A DNA stretch of 64,000 bases from Paradesertivirga sp965650335 (GTDB lineage Bacteria > Bacteroidota > Bacteroidia > Sphingobacteriales > Sphingobacteriaceae), in contig CBFGOI010000003.1 of the NCBI GenBank assembly GCA_965650335.1, forward strand, positions 43,011-107,010, in the 5' to 3' direction. This document shows positions 52,594-61,462 of this stretch, one piece after another (position 1 is the stretch's first letter; every line of letters starts with the position of its first letter). The notes beneath the pieces were generated by a model. That model had not been told where the DNA came from. It saw only the letters and a program-made list of their open reading frames with translations, and ran no database searches. The position numbers and the translations under genes were made by a program.

Positions 52594-54807
52594 ATGAAGA
52601 GAACTATAAATGGCCTATTCCTTTTTGTGTCTTTTGTCCTTTTACTTTCTGCCTGTCGTAAAAAAGAGTGGGATGAGTTTTATGGCAGACCTGAGAATCT
52701 TGCACCTCCGATTTATCAACAATTAGAAGCGAAAGGGAATTTTAAAAATTTTCTGGCTTGTATAGACCGGGCTGGTTATAAACAAACCTTGGGCGCAGGC
52801 GGATACTGGACGGTTTTTGCGCCGGATGATGCGGCATTTGAAAAGTTCTTTCAAGAAAAAGGAATTAGTGGTGTTAACAGTATAGATTCCCTAATGGCCC
52901 GAAAAATAGTCACCTACTCCATAGTATATAATGCTTTCAGTGCTCAAGAGCTTTCCAGATATCAATCTCCTGCAGCAAATACTCCGGATAATAATGCTAC
53001 CCCTTTTTATGCATATAAAAGAAAGACAGCTTATTATGATTTTGTATATGCAGATACAGTTGATGGCAAGATAAGGAAAGTGGTAGCGGCGAACCGGAAT
53101 AATGGCAGCTATGTTAGTGCCGACAACGGAAATAAACATATTCCTTATTTCCTTGCGGATGTGTTCGCAGGCTTGAATTTAACTGCTGCTGATTATAATT
53201 ATTTCTATCCTAACATTCCCTTCAATGGCTTTAACGTGGTGAATGCCACAGTTACAGAGAAAGATATTCCTGCAGAGAACGGTATTATACACACAATAGA
53301 TAAAGTGGTGCTCCCTTTGAATAATTTGGACCAGTTCCTTATTTCTAATCCAGATTATAGTGAATTTAAAAGACTGCTGGATATGACCGCGGTGTATACT
53401 TATAATCCTGACGTAACGCACCGATATCAGGCGCTCACCCATTCTACTGATTCTGTCTTTGTTAAAACATATAATTCAAAACTTGCTTTCTCGCCGAACA
53501 ACGAAAACTTTATGGCTTCTGGAACGGATGCACAGATTAATGGCTACAGTATGTTCGTACCGAAAAATGACCTGTTAAAAGAGTATGAGAAAAAAATTCT
53601 GGTAAATTATGGTTCTTTTAAAGCAGCGCCTCCTGCTATCTTGTATACACTTCTTAATGCGCATCTGTGGACAGAAGGTATCTGGCCGTCCCAAATTGCG
53701 CTATCGTCAAATAGCCAGCAGGAGCCTATTACATTTTCGGCAGCAGATGTTATCAATAAAGATAGTAAAGTAGCCAGTAACGGATTTTTTTATGGAGTAA
53801 ATGGCGTGCAGGATGCGAATGAATTCCGCACGGTTTATGGCAAAGCATACCTGGATCCGAAATACTCCTTGATGACTATGGCGCTGGATGCGGAAGTGAA
53901 GTTTTTAATTTACCTGCCAACAGCGAAATATACACTATTTATGATGTCCAACGACGACATCAGAGCGCAAGGAATTGATTATTATGAGGATCACGGCGCC
54001 TGGGGCTATTTAAGGCCGGGTACTACCGGTTCCATTGATTACAACGGTGGGAAAGATCGGGTTTACAGGCTTGTGCAGACTTCGGCATTGGCTACTCCCA
54101 ACGGGGAGATGGATGACCTTTCAGGAAAAGGCATTGTTGAGGCTTACAACGGCGAGTATGTGAAGTTTGACAATGGCAAAGTTTACGCCAGTGGGAATGA
54201 AGAAACCAATACACCTGTCACCATAGACAGTTCTAAGACTACGGTTAACGGGAAAGTTTACTATACCTCAGGTATTTTAACTTTTACAGAGAAGAGCGTG
54301 GTTTACAGCATTTCTCGGCTTGCGGCCAGTGATCCCAATAATTATAGCTCTTATTATAACTTGATAACCAAGTCTTCAATATATAATAGCGATCAAAGTC
54401 TTGTTGGCGTAAGTCCAGGGTCTTTCTATACCTTCTTTGTTCCAACGAATGCGGCTATTTCGGCAGCTGTTAAAGCTGGTATGCTTCCCGGAGACAAAGT
54501 CACCGGGGCACTTCCGAGCAGCCCTACAGCAGCGCAGAAAGAGGCGTTCTCGGATTTCATCTATTATCATATTCTCGATAAAAATGTGGTGGTTCCCGAC
54601 GGGAAAAAAACAGGCGTTTTTCCAACCCTTTATAAAAACGACGAGGGTGATGCGACGTACCTATCGATCAACAATCAACTTAATAATATGGTCATACATG
54701 ATTCTTTTAACCGTACTGCTAACGTGAGTATTGATGCCAGCAACCATCTTTCGGACCGGACGGTTATCCACTCAATCGATAATTATCTGGATTATAACAA
54801 TAAGTAA
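52594..54807 (+). CDS. Multi-FAS1 surface lipoprotein, FasA2
   Basis: The 737-residue lipoprotein (LSAC, Cys21, then RKKEWDEFYGRPENLAPPIY) is clearly the paralogue of FasA1, sharing the signal, the WDE motif and the whole domain layout. First FAS1 domain: GYWTVFAPDDAAFEKFF and ENGIIHTIDKVVLPL. Last FAS1 unit: FYTFFVPTNAAISAAVKAG and RTVIHSIDNYLDY. It opens module 2, 8 bases before its SusC. The middle units have diverged more than the ends, which may reflect different ligands. Confidence 0.85.
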   Translation: MKRTINGLFLFVSFVLLLSACRKKEWDEFYGRPENLAPPIYQQLEAKGNFKNFLACIDRAGYKQTLGAGGYWTVFAPDDAAFEKFFQEKGISGVNSIDSLMARKIVTYSIVYNAFSAQELSRYQSPAANTPDNNATPFYAYKRKTAYYDFVYADTVDGKIRKVVAANRNNGSYVSADNGNKHIPYFLADVFAGLNLTAADYNYFYPNIPFNGFNVVNATVTEKDIPAENGIIHTIDKVVLPLNNLDQFLISNPDYSEFKRLLDMTAVYTYNPDVTHRYQALTHSTDSVFVKTYNSKLAFSPNNENFMASGTDAQINGYSMFVPKNDLLKEYEKKILVNYGSFKAAPPAILYTLLNAHLWTEGIWPSQIALSSNSQQEPITFSAADVINKDSKVASNGFFYGVNGVQDANEFRTVYGKAYLDPKYSLMTMALDAEVKFLIYLPTAKYTLFMMSNDDIRAQGIDYYEDHGAWGYLRPGTTGSIDYNGGKDRVYRLVQTSALATPNGEMDDLSGKGIVEAYNGEYVKFDNGKVYASGNEETNTPVTIDSSKTTVNGKVYYTSGILTFTEKSVVYSISRLAASDPNNYSSYYNLITKSSIYNSDQSLVGVSPGSFYTFFVPTNAAISAAVKAGMLPGDKVTGALPSSPTAAQKEAFSDFIYYHILDKNVVVPDGKKTGVFPTLYKNDEGDATYLSINNQLNNMVIHDSFNRTANVSIDASNHLSDRTVIHSIDNYLDYNNK

Positions 54808-54815
54808 CTGAACTA

Positions 54816-57800
54816 ATGAGGTATATGAGAAAATTTATTCTAACTATTTTTTGTTTTCTGATTATCGGCCCTCTTTCTAACGTACTGAAGGCTCAGGGAA
54901 CAGTTACCACTGTGCGGGGCCAGGTGATTGATTCCGAGGATAAGCAGCCCGTTATCGGTGCTTCAGTTATCGAGATTGATAAAGACGGCCGTACGGTGCA
55001 AGGCGTTACCACAGACATATCTGGCAATTACTCGCTGAAAATTCTAAACCCAAACGATCGGATAGCAATATCCTTTATCGGCTATAATACCTATAGAGAA
55101 GCAATAAATAAGCGTTCGGTAATTAACGTTCAGCTTCGGCCGAGCACGCAGCAATTAGGCGAGGTCGCTATCGTTGGAAAAAGGGTCATAAATAATGGTA
55201 CAGGATTAAATATCGATGCCCGGAATTCTACTACGGCAACGGCTACCATTCAGGCTAAAGACCTGGAAGAATTGTCATCAGCTTCTATCGATCAGGCTCT
55301 TGCAGGTCGTTTGCCGGGGGTAGATGTGAGTGCTACATCGGGAGACCCCGGAGCAGGAATGTCTATCCGTATCCGCGGAACATCCTCCATAAACGGTTCA
55401 TCTAATCCGCTGATTATACTTGACGGATTGCCTTTTGATACCGATGTGCCATCCGATTTTAATTTCGGTACCGCAGATGAAAATGGTTATGCACAGCTAT
55501 TAAATATAGCGCCAACTGATATTAAAGAAATCACCGTGTTAAAAGATGCAGCCGCAACAGCCGTCTGGGGCTCCAGAGCTGCTAACGGCGTTTTAATCAT
55601 TAACACTAAACGGGGTATTATGGGCAAACCGCAGTTTACCTATAATTTTAAAGGCTCCTATGCAAAACAGCCCAAGGGCATTCCTTTGCTTAGTGGAGAC
55701 CAGTATGCAACGCTGATTCCTGAAGAAGTTTCCAATGGCGGGGGCAATCCTTTAGATATTCAGGTGAATAAAGAATTTTCTTTTGATCCCTATGATCCGT
55801 ACTGGTATTACAACTATAGTAACAATACCAATTGGATAGACGCTGTTACCCAGACCGGTTATTCTCAGGATCATAATGTTTCGATGACGGGTGGCGGCGA
55901 AAAAGCCAGGTATTATGCCTCAGTTGGATATTTTGGTCAGAAAGGTACAACGGTTGGCACAGATCTGAAACGGATGACTGCAAAGGTAAATCTGGATTAT
56001 AATGTATCCACACGTATTCGTTTCCGCTCAGATATAACGTTTACGCATCTGGACAATAACTTAAATTATACCAACGGAATCAGAGGTGTGGCTTTTAACA
56101 AAATGCCAAATATGTCCGTTTTTCAATTTGATGAAAGCGGCGTCGAAAGTCCTGTGTATTTGTCTCCTTCCACAAATATTCAGGGATCTTACGGCTCTAC
56201 ATATAATCCTGTTGCCATGGCGACACAGGCGGTATCTGCACAAGTGGGAAATAGAGTAATTCCGCATTTCAATTTGCAATATGATATTTTGCCCTCTCTG
56301 CTTGTATCACAGTTTGATATAGGCTTTGATATAAATAACAGCAAACAAAATACTTTTTTGCCGCAGGTAGCTACCGGGCGTCCCAATACAGAAACTGTGG
56401 TGAATCGGGCTGGTGATAGCGACGGAGACGTTTTCGGGGTAACCAGTAAATTGAATTTTGTTTTTACCCCAAGACTTAAAAATGAAACCAATACTTTCCA
56501 GGGGCTATTATCCCTGCAGTCTACAGACAAAAAGCATGTTTCCTATAATGCCTCGACAGCGAATACAGCATCATCATTGCTGCAGGATGTCGCTGATCCG
56601 TCAAGAACTGCCAATTCTGATTTAGCCTTAACGGCCAGTCAGGGCGAGTACCGGTCGGCATCCGCCTTGCTGCAGGGCCAATACAGTTTATTCGATAAGT
56701 ATATTATAAATGCCGGGCTTCGTGCCGACGGAAGTTCAAGATTCGGTCCGGCTAACCGGTACGGATTATTTCCTTCTGTTTCGGTTAGATGGCGTGCTTC
56801 CGGAGAGTCTTTTATGAAGAATATCAAATATATTGATGACTTGAGTCTCAGGGCGAGTTATGGACAAAGCGGCGGGGAGCCATCCCGGGACTATAGCTAT
56901 TTTAATCAATATTCACCCTATTCTTATTCTTACCAGGGAATGGCTGGAGTATTTCCTGCAAACATGGAATTATCGGACCTGCAATGGCAAACCGTTACCG
57001 GAACTAACATTGGATTTAACCTTTGGATGTTTAAACACCGGATAATGTTTGATGGGGAGATTTACCGTAACCGTACCAGTAAGATGCTTTTCAACGGACT
57101 CGCGATCCCATCGTTTACTGGTTTTAAGAGTTATTCTACCAATGTAGGTACGATGGATAATCAGGGATGGGAAATTGGAATTAACACTATCCCGGTTAAA
57201 ACACGAAACTTCACTATGGGCTTTGATTTTAACATCGCGAAGAATATCAATATTATGAGGGAGGTATCGGATTATTTCCCCCGGGATAATGGCGTAGTTG
57301 TTAACCGTAACGGAGTATATAAATCATACCTGATAGTGGGCAATCCTTTCGGATCATTCTACGGTTTTAAATATAAAGGGGTTTATACTGATGATGATGC
57401 CACTATCGCCAGAGATGCTGCAGGGACTAAGATTATCGGGCCGAACGGACAAGAAATCCGCATGCGTTTTAACTACCCTTCCACCGATTATACATTCGAA
57501 GCCGGAGATGCTATGTACGAAGATATAAATCATGATGGAAACATCGATGACAAAGACATTGTGTATCTGGGTAATGGGATACCTAAGGTGAATGGCGGTT
57601 TTGGGCCCAATTTTACCTGGAAAGGGGCCTGGAAGCTCACCGCTTTTTTCAACTACAAGTTAGGGTACCAGCTTATTAACAATGCTAGCATGACGACATC
57701 GAATATGTACAGTTATGATAATCAAAGTACTGTGGTATTACGACGCTGGAGAAATCCGGGCGATGTAACGGATGTGCCGCGTGCTTTATATCGAAGAGGC

Positions 57801-58085
57801 TTTAACTGGCTGGGATCAGACCGTTATGTGGAGGATGCTTCTTTTGTAAGATTGCAGGCAGTAACGTTAAGGTACAACTTTAGCAAGTCCTTATTAAATA
57901 AGATTGGGGTCAGAAACGCAAGCTTCTACATAACCGGAGAAAATCTTTACACGTGGACGAAATATAAAGGACAGGATCCGGACGTTTCCACCCGCGGGAA
58001 CAATAATCCCTTCACAATTAATTATGACCGCTCCCTAACTCCACCATCAAGAAATATTTTAATGGGCATCACCGCCGGGTTTTAA
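54816..58085 (+). CDS. SusC-type TonB-dependent receptor, module 2 first receptor
   Basis: The 1,089-residue receptor has a signal peptide ending VLKAQG, a regulatory-like domain (GQVIDSEDKQPVIGASVIEI), a TonB-box-like EVAIVGKRV, and a plug with LPFDTDVPSDFNFGTADENG and VLKDAAATAVWGSRAANGVL. The barrel ends MGITAGF. It is the close paralogue of 35396-38686. ATG 54816 is used; ATG 54825 (MRKFIL) is equally good and aligns better with the paralogue. It pairs with the SusD 23 bases downstream. Confidence 0.92.
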   Translation: MRYMRKFILTIFCFLIIGPLSNVLKAQGTVTTVRGQVIDSEDKQPVIGASVIEIDKDGRTVQGVTTDISGNYSLKILNPNDRIAISFIGYNTYREAINKRSVINVQLRPSTQQLGEVAIVGKRVINNGTGLNIDARNSTTATATIQAKDLEELSSASIDQALAGRLPGVDVSATSGDPGAGMSIRIRGTSSINGSSNPLIILDGLPFDTDVPSDFNFGTADENGYAQLLNIAPTDIKEITVLKDAAATAVWGSRAANGVLIINTKRGIMGKPQFTYNFKGSYAKQPKGIPLLSGDQYATLIPEEVSNGGGNPLDIQVNKEFSFDPYDPYWYYNYSNNTNWIDAVTQTGYSQDHNVSMTGGGEKARYYASVGYFGQKGTTVGTDLKRMTAKVNLDYNVSTRIRFRSDITFTHLDNNLNYTNGIRGVAFNKMPNMSVFQFDESGVESPVYLSPSTNIQGSYGSTYNPVAMATQAVSAQVGNRVIPHFNLQYDILPSLLVSQFDIGFDINNSKQNTFLPQVATGRPNTETVVNRAGDSDGDVFGVTSKLNFVFTPRLKNETNTFQGLLSLQSTDKKHVSYNASTANTASSLLQDVADPSRTANSDLALTASQGEYRSASALLQGQYSLFDKYIINAGLRADGSSRFGPANRYGLFPSVSVRWRASGESFMKNIKYIDDLSLRASYGQSGGEPSRDYSYFNQYSPYSYSYQGMAGVFPANMELSDLQWQTVTGTNIGFNLWMFKHRIMFDGEIYRNRTSKMLFNGLAIPSFTGFKSYSTNVGTMDNQGWEIGINTIPVKTRNFTMGFDFNIAKNINIMREVSDYFPRDNGVVVNRNGVYKSYLIVGNPFGSFYGFKYKGVYTDDDATIARDAAGTKIIGPNGQEIRMRFNYPSTDYTFEAGDAMYEDINHDGNIDDKDIVYLGNGIPKVNGGFGPNFTWKGAWKLTAFFNYKLGYQLINNASMTTSNMYSYDNQSTVVLRRWRNPGDVTDVPRALYRRGFNWLGSDRYVEDASFVRLQAVTLRYNFSKSLLNKIGVRNASFYITGENLYTWTKYKGQDPDVSTRGNNNPFTINYDRSLTPPSRNILMGITAGF

Positions 58086-58108
58086 AACAGCTATAAAAAA
58101 CTGAAAAG

Positions 58109-59644
58109 ATGATAAACAAGTTAAAACATATCTTATTACTTCTGATAGTTATTCTATCGGCGTCCTCCTGTAATAAATGGCTGGATCTGCGTCCTGAAGA
58201 CGGGATCATCCGGCAGAATTACTGGCAGACGAAAGAGCAGCTGCAGGCAGCTGTCGTCGGGTGTTATGCATCTCTGCTTGAACCCGGGCTCGTACAGTCC
58301 TTTTTCAATTGGGGAGAACTTAGGGGCGATATGATTTCCGTGACTAATTTTGCCTCAACAGATGAATTAAATGTTGTCGAAGGGAATATTTTGCCATCCA
58401 ATTCGCTGACAGACTGGACTGAAGTGTATCAGACGATTAATTACTGCAATACGGTTATCGATTTTGCTCCGAATGTTAAAGAAAAAGATAAGACGTTAAC
58501 AGATCTTCAATTGAACGCTTATCTGGCAGAAGCAAAAGGAATACGAGCATTAATGTATTTCTATCTGCTTCGTACCTTCGGGGAGGTGCCTTTACAACTG
58601 AAAGCTACCTCAAGCGATGTGTCGCTGCAACAGTTGGCTAAAAGTTCCAGGGACGACGTATACAAGCAGATCATGGATGATCTTAAGTTTGCTGAACTTA
58701 ATTCACCGCTGACTTATGGCAACATTACATTAGATAAAGGGCGCTTAACCCGTTTTGCCATCCTGGCTATTGAAGCAGATGCTTATCTGTGGATGGATGA
58801 TTATGAAAACTGTCTTCAGGCCTGTGATAAGATTATCAACTCCAATCAGTTTGCATTGGTGCCTGTAGTGAACGATGCACAGTCTAACTGGTTTTCTACT
58901 GTATTTCGCTTCGGAAATTCGCAAGAAAGCATATTTGAGCTTCAGTTTGATCAGCAAAAATTAAATCCTTTTTACGGAATGTTTGCTTCGGGATCAAGGC
59001 ACTTTGGAGCCTCTGCCAGGGTAATGGAGGAAGTATACGGGGTGGATGAATTTGATGCTACCAATAAAGACATGCGAGGCGATGGCGCATCTGTTAAAGC
59101 CGAAGATGGTACCATCTCTAAATTTGCTGGTTATTACAGTGGTACTGATTTTAAGACTGTTAGCTCTTCAATTTCATATACTCACTGGTTTATGTATCGA
59201 TATTCGGATATTCTGCTATTAAAAGCGGAAGCCCTTACGTGGCTGGGCCGGGGTCAGGAGGCGCTAGACATTATCAAAGTTATCCGTGGCCAGGAAGATC
59301 CCGCTAGTCCGGGAGGAGTAACCCGCGGAGTTAATGCACTGCCAGTAACCGAGGAGTTTCCAAGTGCTGATGATCCTCTAGGAATATCAGTTTATATCCT
59401 CAATGAACGATCACGTGAATTCGCTTTTGAAGGAAAAAGATGGTTTGATATACTGCGTGTAGCCAAGCGTAATAATTATCAGCAGATTGATTTAATTGTT
59501 GACATGATTGCTAAAACTGCTCCTGCCGACAGACAACAGTCTATGATTAACAAGTATAAAGATGTTCGTAGTCATTACCTGCCTATTAATGAATATGAGC
59601 TCCGTACCGATCCTAATTTAGAACAGAATCCATTTTATGAATAA
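58109..59644 (+). CDS. SusD/RagB-type surface lipoprotein, module 2 first
   Basis: The 511-residue lipoprotein (ASSC, Cys21, NKWLDLRPEDGIIRQNYW) is the paralogue of 38703-40190 throughout (AYLAEAKGIRALMYFYLLRT, LNERSREFAFEGKRWFDILR, LPINEYELRTDPNLEQNPFY). A Gly/Pro-rich insertion near residue 395 (EDPASPGGVTRGV) is absent from the module 1 copy and may alter the ligand face. Confidence 0.92.
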   Translation: MINKLKHILLLLIVILSASSCNKWLDLRPEDGIIRQNYWQTKEQLQAAVVGCYASLLEPGLVQSFFNWGELRGDMISVTNFASTDELNVVEGNILPSNSLTDWTEVYQTINYCNTVIDFAPNVKEKDKTLTDLQLNAYLAEAKGIRALMYFYLLRTFGEVPLQLKATSSDVSLQQLAKSSRDDVYKQIMDDLKFAELNSPLTYGNITLDKGRLTRFAILAIEADAYLWMDDYENCLQACDKIINSNQFALVPVVNDAQSNWFSTVFRFGNSQESIFELQFDQQKLNPFYGMFASGSRHFGASARVMEEVYGVDEFDATNKDMRGDGASVKAEDGTISKFAGYYSGTDFKTVSSSISYTHWFMYRYSDILLLKAEALTWLGRGQEALDIIKVIRGQEDPASPGGVTRGVNALPVTEEFPSADDPLGISVYILNERSREFAFEGKRWFDILRVAKRNNYQQIDLIVDMIAKTAPADRQQSMINKYKDVRSHYLPINEYELRTDPNLEQNPFYE

Positions 59645-59666
59645 CAGAATAATAAACTAAAAGATT

Positions 59667-61382
59667 ATGAAAAATATTTCAATCAGAATTTCAAGGTTGC
59701 TGTATGTCTTAGCGCCGGTTCTGTTCATGGTTTGTCTAGCTGCCTGTAAAAAGCAGGATGTGGTGTACAATACTTCTTCCGATGTAAACATTACAGGTTA
59801 CCTGGACAACCACCCGGAACAGTTTTCGGAGTTTAGAAAAATCCTGGATCGTACTGGTACAGCCAGTTTTTTGAATGCCTATGGGGCCTATACTCTTTTC
59901 CTTCCGAATAATGATGCCGTAAAGGCCTATTTACAACAAGTGGGAAAAAGTTCGGTGGAGGATGTAAACCTCGAAACGCTAAAAGGATTGGTTCGTTTTC
60001 ATTTGCTGGAGGATACTTTGACAACCGGGTCTTTTAAGGATGGTAAACTGCCGGCCTTGACCATGTACGGACAGTATTTGACAACCGGTGCAAGTAATAC
60101 CTCGGGTGTAACCAAAACACGCATTAACCGCCAGGCTAATCTGGTGCAGGGAAATATCGTGGTAGGCAACGGTATTATCCATGTGATTGATGACATGCTT
60201 ATCCCGGCTTCGCAATCGCTTGCCGAGATGATAAAAAGCAATGCGAATTATTCAATATTCTCAGAAGCACTCCAAGCGACTAAATTATATGACACATTAA
60301 ATATTCTTCCTGCCAATAATCCGGATAAAAAAAGAGCCTGGCTTACAGTGCTGGCGCAAACAGATTCGGTATTTCATGCCGCCGGAATCAATACCTACCA
60401 GGATTTAGTTAATAAGTATTCCAATACAGGCAATCCGGAGGATCCTAAAGACAGCCTTCATTTGTTTATGGACTACCATATTCTTTACGATGCCAAATAC
60501 CTGGCGGATATTATTTCAGCTGGGTCACATCCCACACTGGCCCCCCTTGAAGTGATTACTTCTAAATTACAGGGAACCGATGTACTTATCAATGATGATG
60601 ACTTTAACGGGCAGCATGAGCCGGGCATAAAGCTGAACCGCTCTTCAAGCGATATTTCGGCCACCAACGGCGTTTTGCACTCTACGGCACCATATATTTA
60701 TGATGGTGTGCAGAATACCGGCTCTTTTGCTATTAAAGTACGCCGGCCAGTTAGAATTGATTGGGATGTAGCTGATTTTCCGGATCTGAGAAAGTTGAAT
60801 GCATATTTCCGCAAGAAGAGTTATTCATTTGCCTGGAATGCTATGAGTGAGATTACCTCGGATGGTGGAGCAAAGTCCAAATTGTATTATACCTACAGTG
60901 CCAATGACCAGACCTGGTGGCGCGATCATCTTGAATTACCGCTTGGACTGCCTTTCAGAAATGCATGGTGGGAATTCACTACACCTCTTATTGTGCGGGG
61001 AAAATATAAGGTATGGGCAAATTACGAATATCACCGGAAGTCCAGCAGTCAAAAAGCTATTAACAGTCAGGTGACAATTGACGGGGTGCCATTACAGCGC
61101 ACGCTGGATGAGATTGCCAAAAGGCCCGCCGGTTCTGATGCCGAGCTAGAGGCACAAGGCTGGAAGCAGTATACCAATGGAACCACAAGTAGTAATTACA
61201 ACGGACGCCTGCTGGGTACCGTTACTATTAAAACTACCGACCGGCATAAACTCCGAATTACCTGGGTAAATGGTTCGTCAGGAGATTTGTGGCTGGATAT
61301 GATTCAGTTTATTCCGGCAGATGATCCCGAACAGGTATGGCCGCGCTTTAATCCTGATGGAACGTTGGCTGATAAACCTTAA
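59667..61382 (+). CDS. FAS1 surface lipoprotein with C-terminal CBM-like domain, FasB2
   Basis: The 571-residue lipoprotein (LAAC, Cys27, KKQDVVYNTSSDVNITGYL) is the paralogue of FasB1. First FAS1 domain: GAYTLFLPNNDAVKAYL and VGNGIIHVIDDMLIP. Second unit: WLTVLAQTDSVFHAAGI and TNGVLHSTAPYIYD. The C-terminal beta-rich domain has RGKYKVWANYEYHRK, VTIDGVPLQRTL, RHKLRITWVNGSSG and WLDMIQFIPADDP. The LDMI(H/Q)FIP end is conserved with FasB1 while the preceding loops differ strongly, as expected for a ligand-binding face under selection. Confidence 0.8.
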   Translation: MKNISIRISRLLYVLAPVLFMVCLAACKKQDVVYNTSSDVNITGYLDNHPEQFSEFRKILDRTGTASFLNAYGAYTLFLPNNDAVKAYLQQVGKSSVEDVNLETLKGLVRFHLLEDTLTTGSFKDGKLPALTMYGQYLTTGASNTSGVTKTRINRQANLVQGNIVVGNGIIHVIDDMLIPASQSLAEMIKSNANYSIFSEALQATKLYDTLNILPANNPDKKRAWLTVLAQTDSVFHAAGINTYQDLVNKYSNTGNPEDPKDSLHLFMDYHILYDAKYLADIISAGSHPTLAPLEVITSKLQGTDVLINDDDFNGQHEPGIKLNRSSSDISATNGVLHSTAPYIYDGVQNTGSFAIKVRRPVRIDWDVADFPDLRKLNAYFRKKSYSFAWNAMSEITSDGGAKSKLYYTYSANDQTWWRDHLELPLGLPFRNAWWEFTTPLIVRGKYKVWANYEYHRKSSSQKAINSQVTIDGVPLQRTLDEIAKRPAGSDAELEAQGWKQYTNGTTSSNYNGRLLGTVTIKTTDRHKLRITWVNGSSGDLWLDMIQFIPADDPEQVWPRFNPDGTLADKP

Positions 61383-61387
61383 AGACA

Positions 61388-61424
61388 TTTCCCTGTGTAC
61401 TCTTCTTTGGAGTACACAGGGAAA
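61388..61424 (+). other. Hairpin between FasB2 and FasC2
   Basis: TTTCCCTGTGTACT (61388-61401) pairs perfectly over 14 bases with AGTACACAGGGAAA (61411-61424), loop of 9, starting 6 bases after the FasB2 stop. Only three T could follow, so a weak terminator at best. It occupies the same position as the module 1 hairpin at 42068-42089. Confidence 0.7.
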
Positions 61425-61462
61425 TTTACCGAAGAATTAATTAAAAACTAAATACCCGTTTA

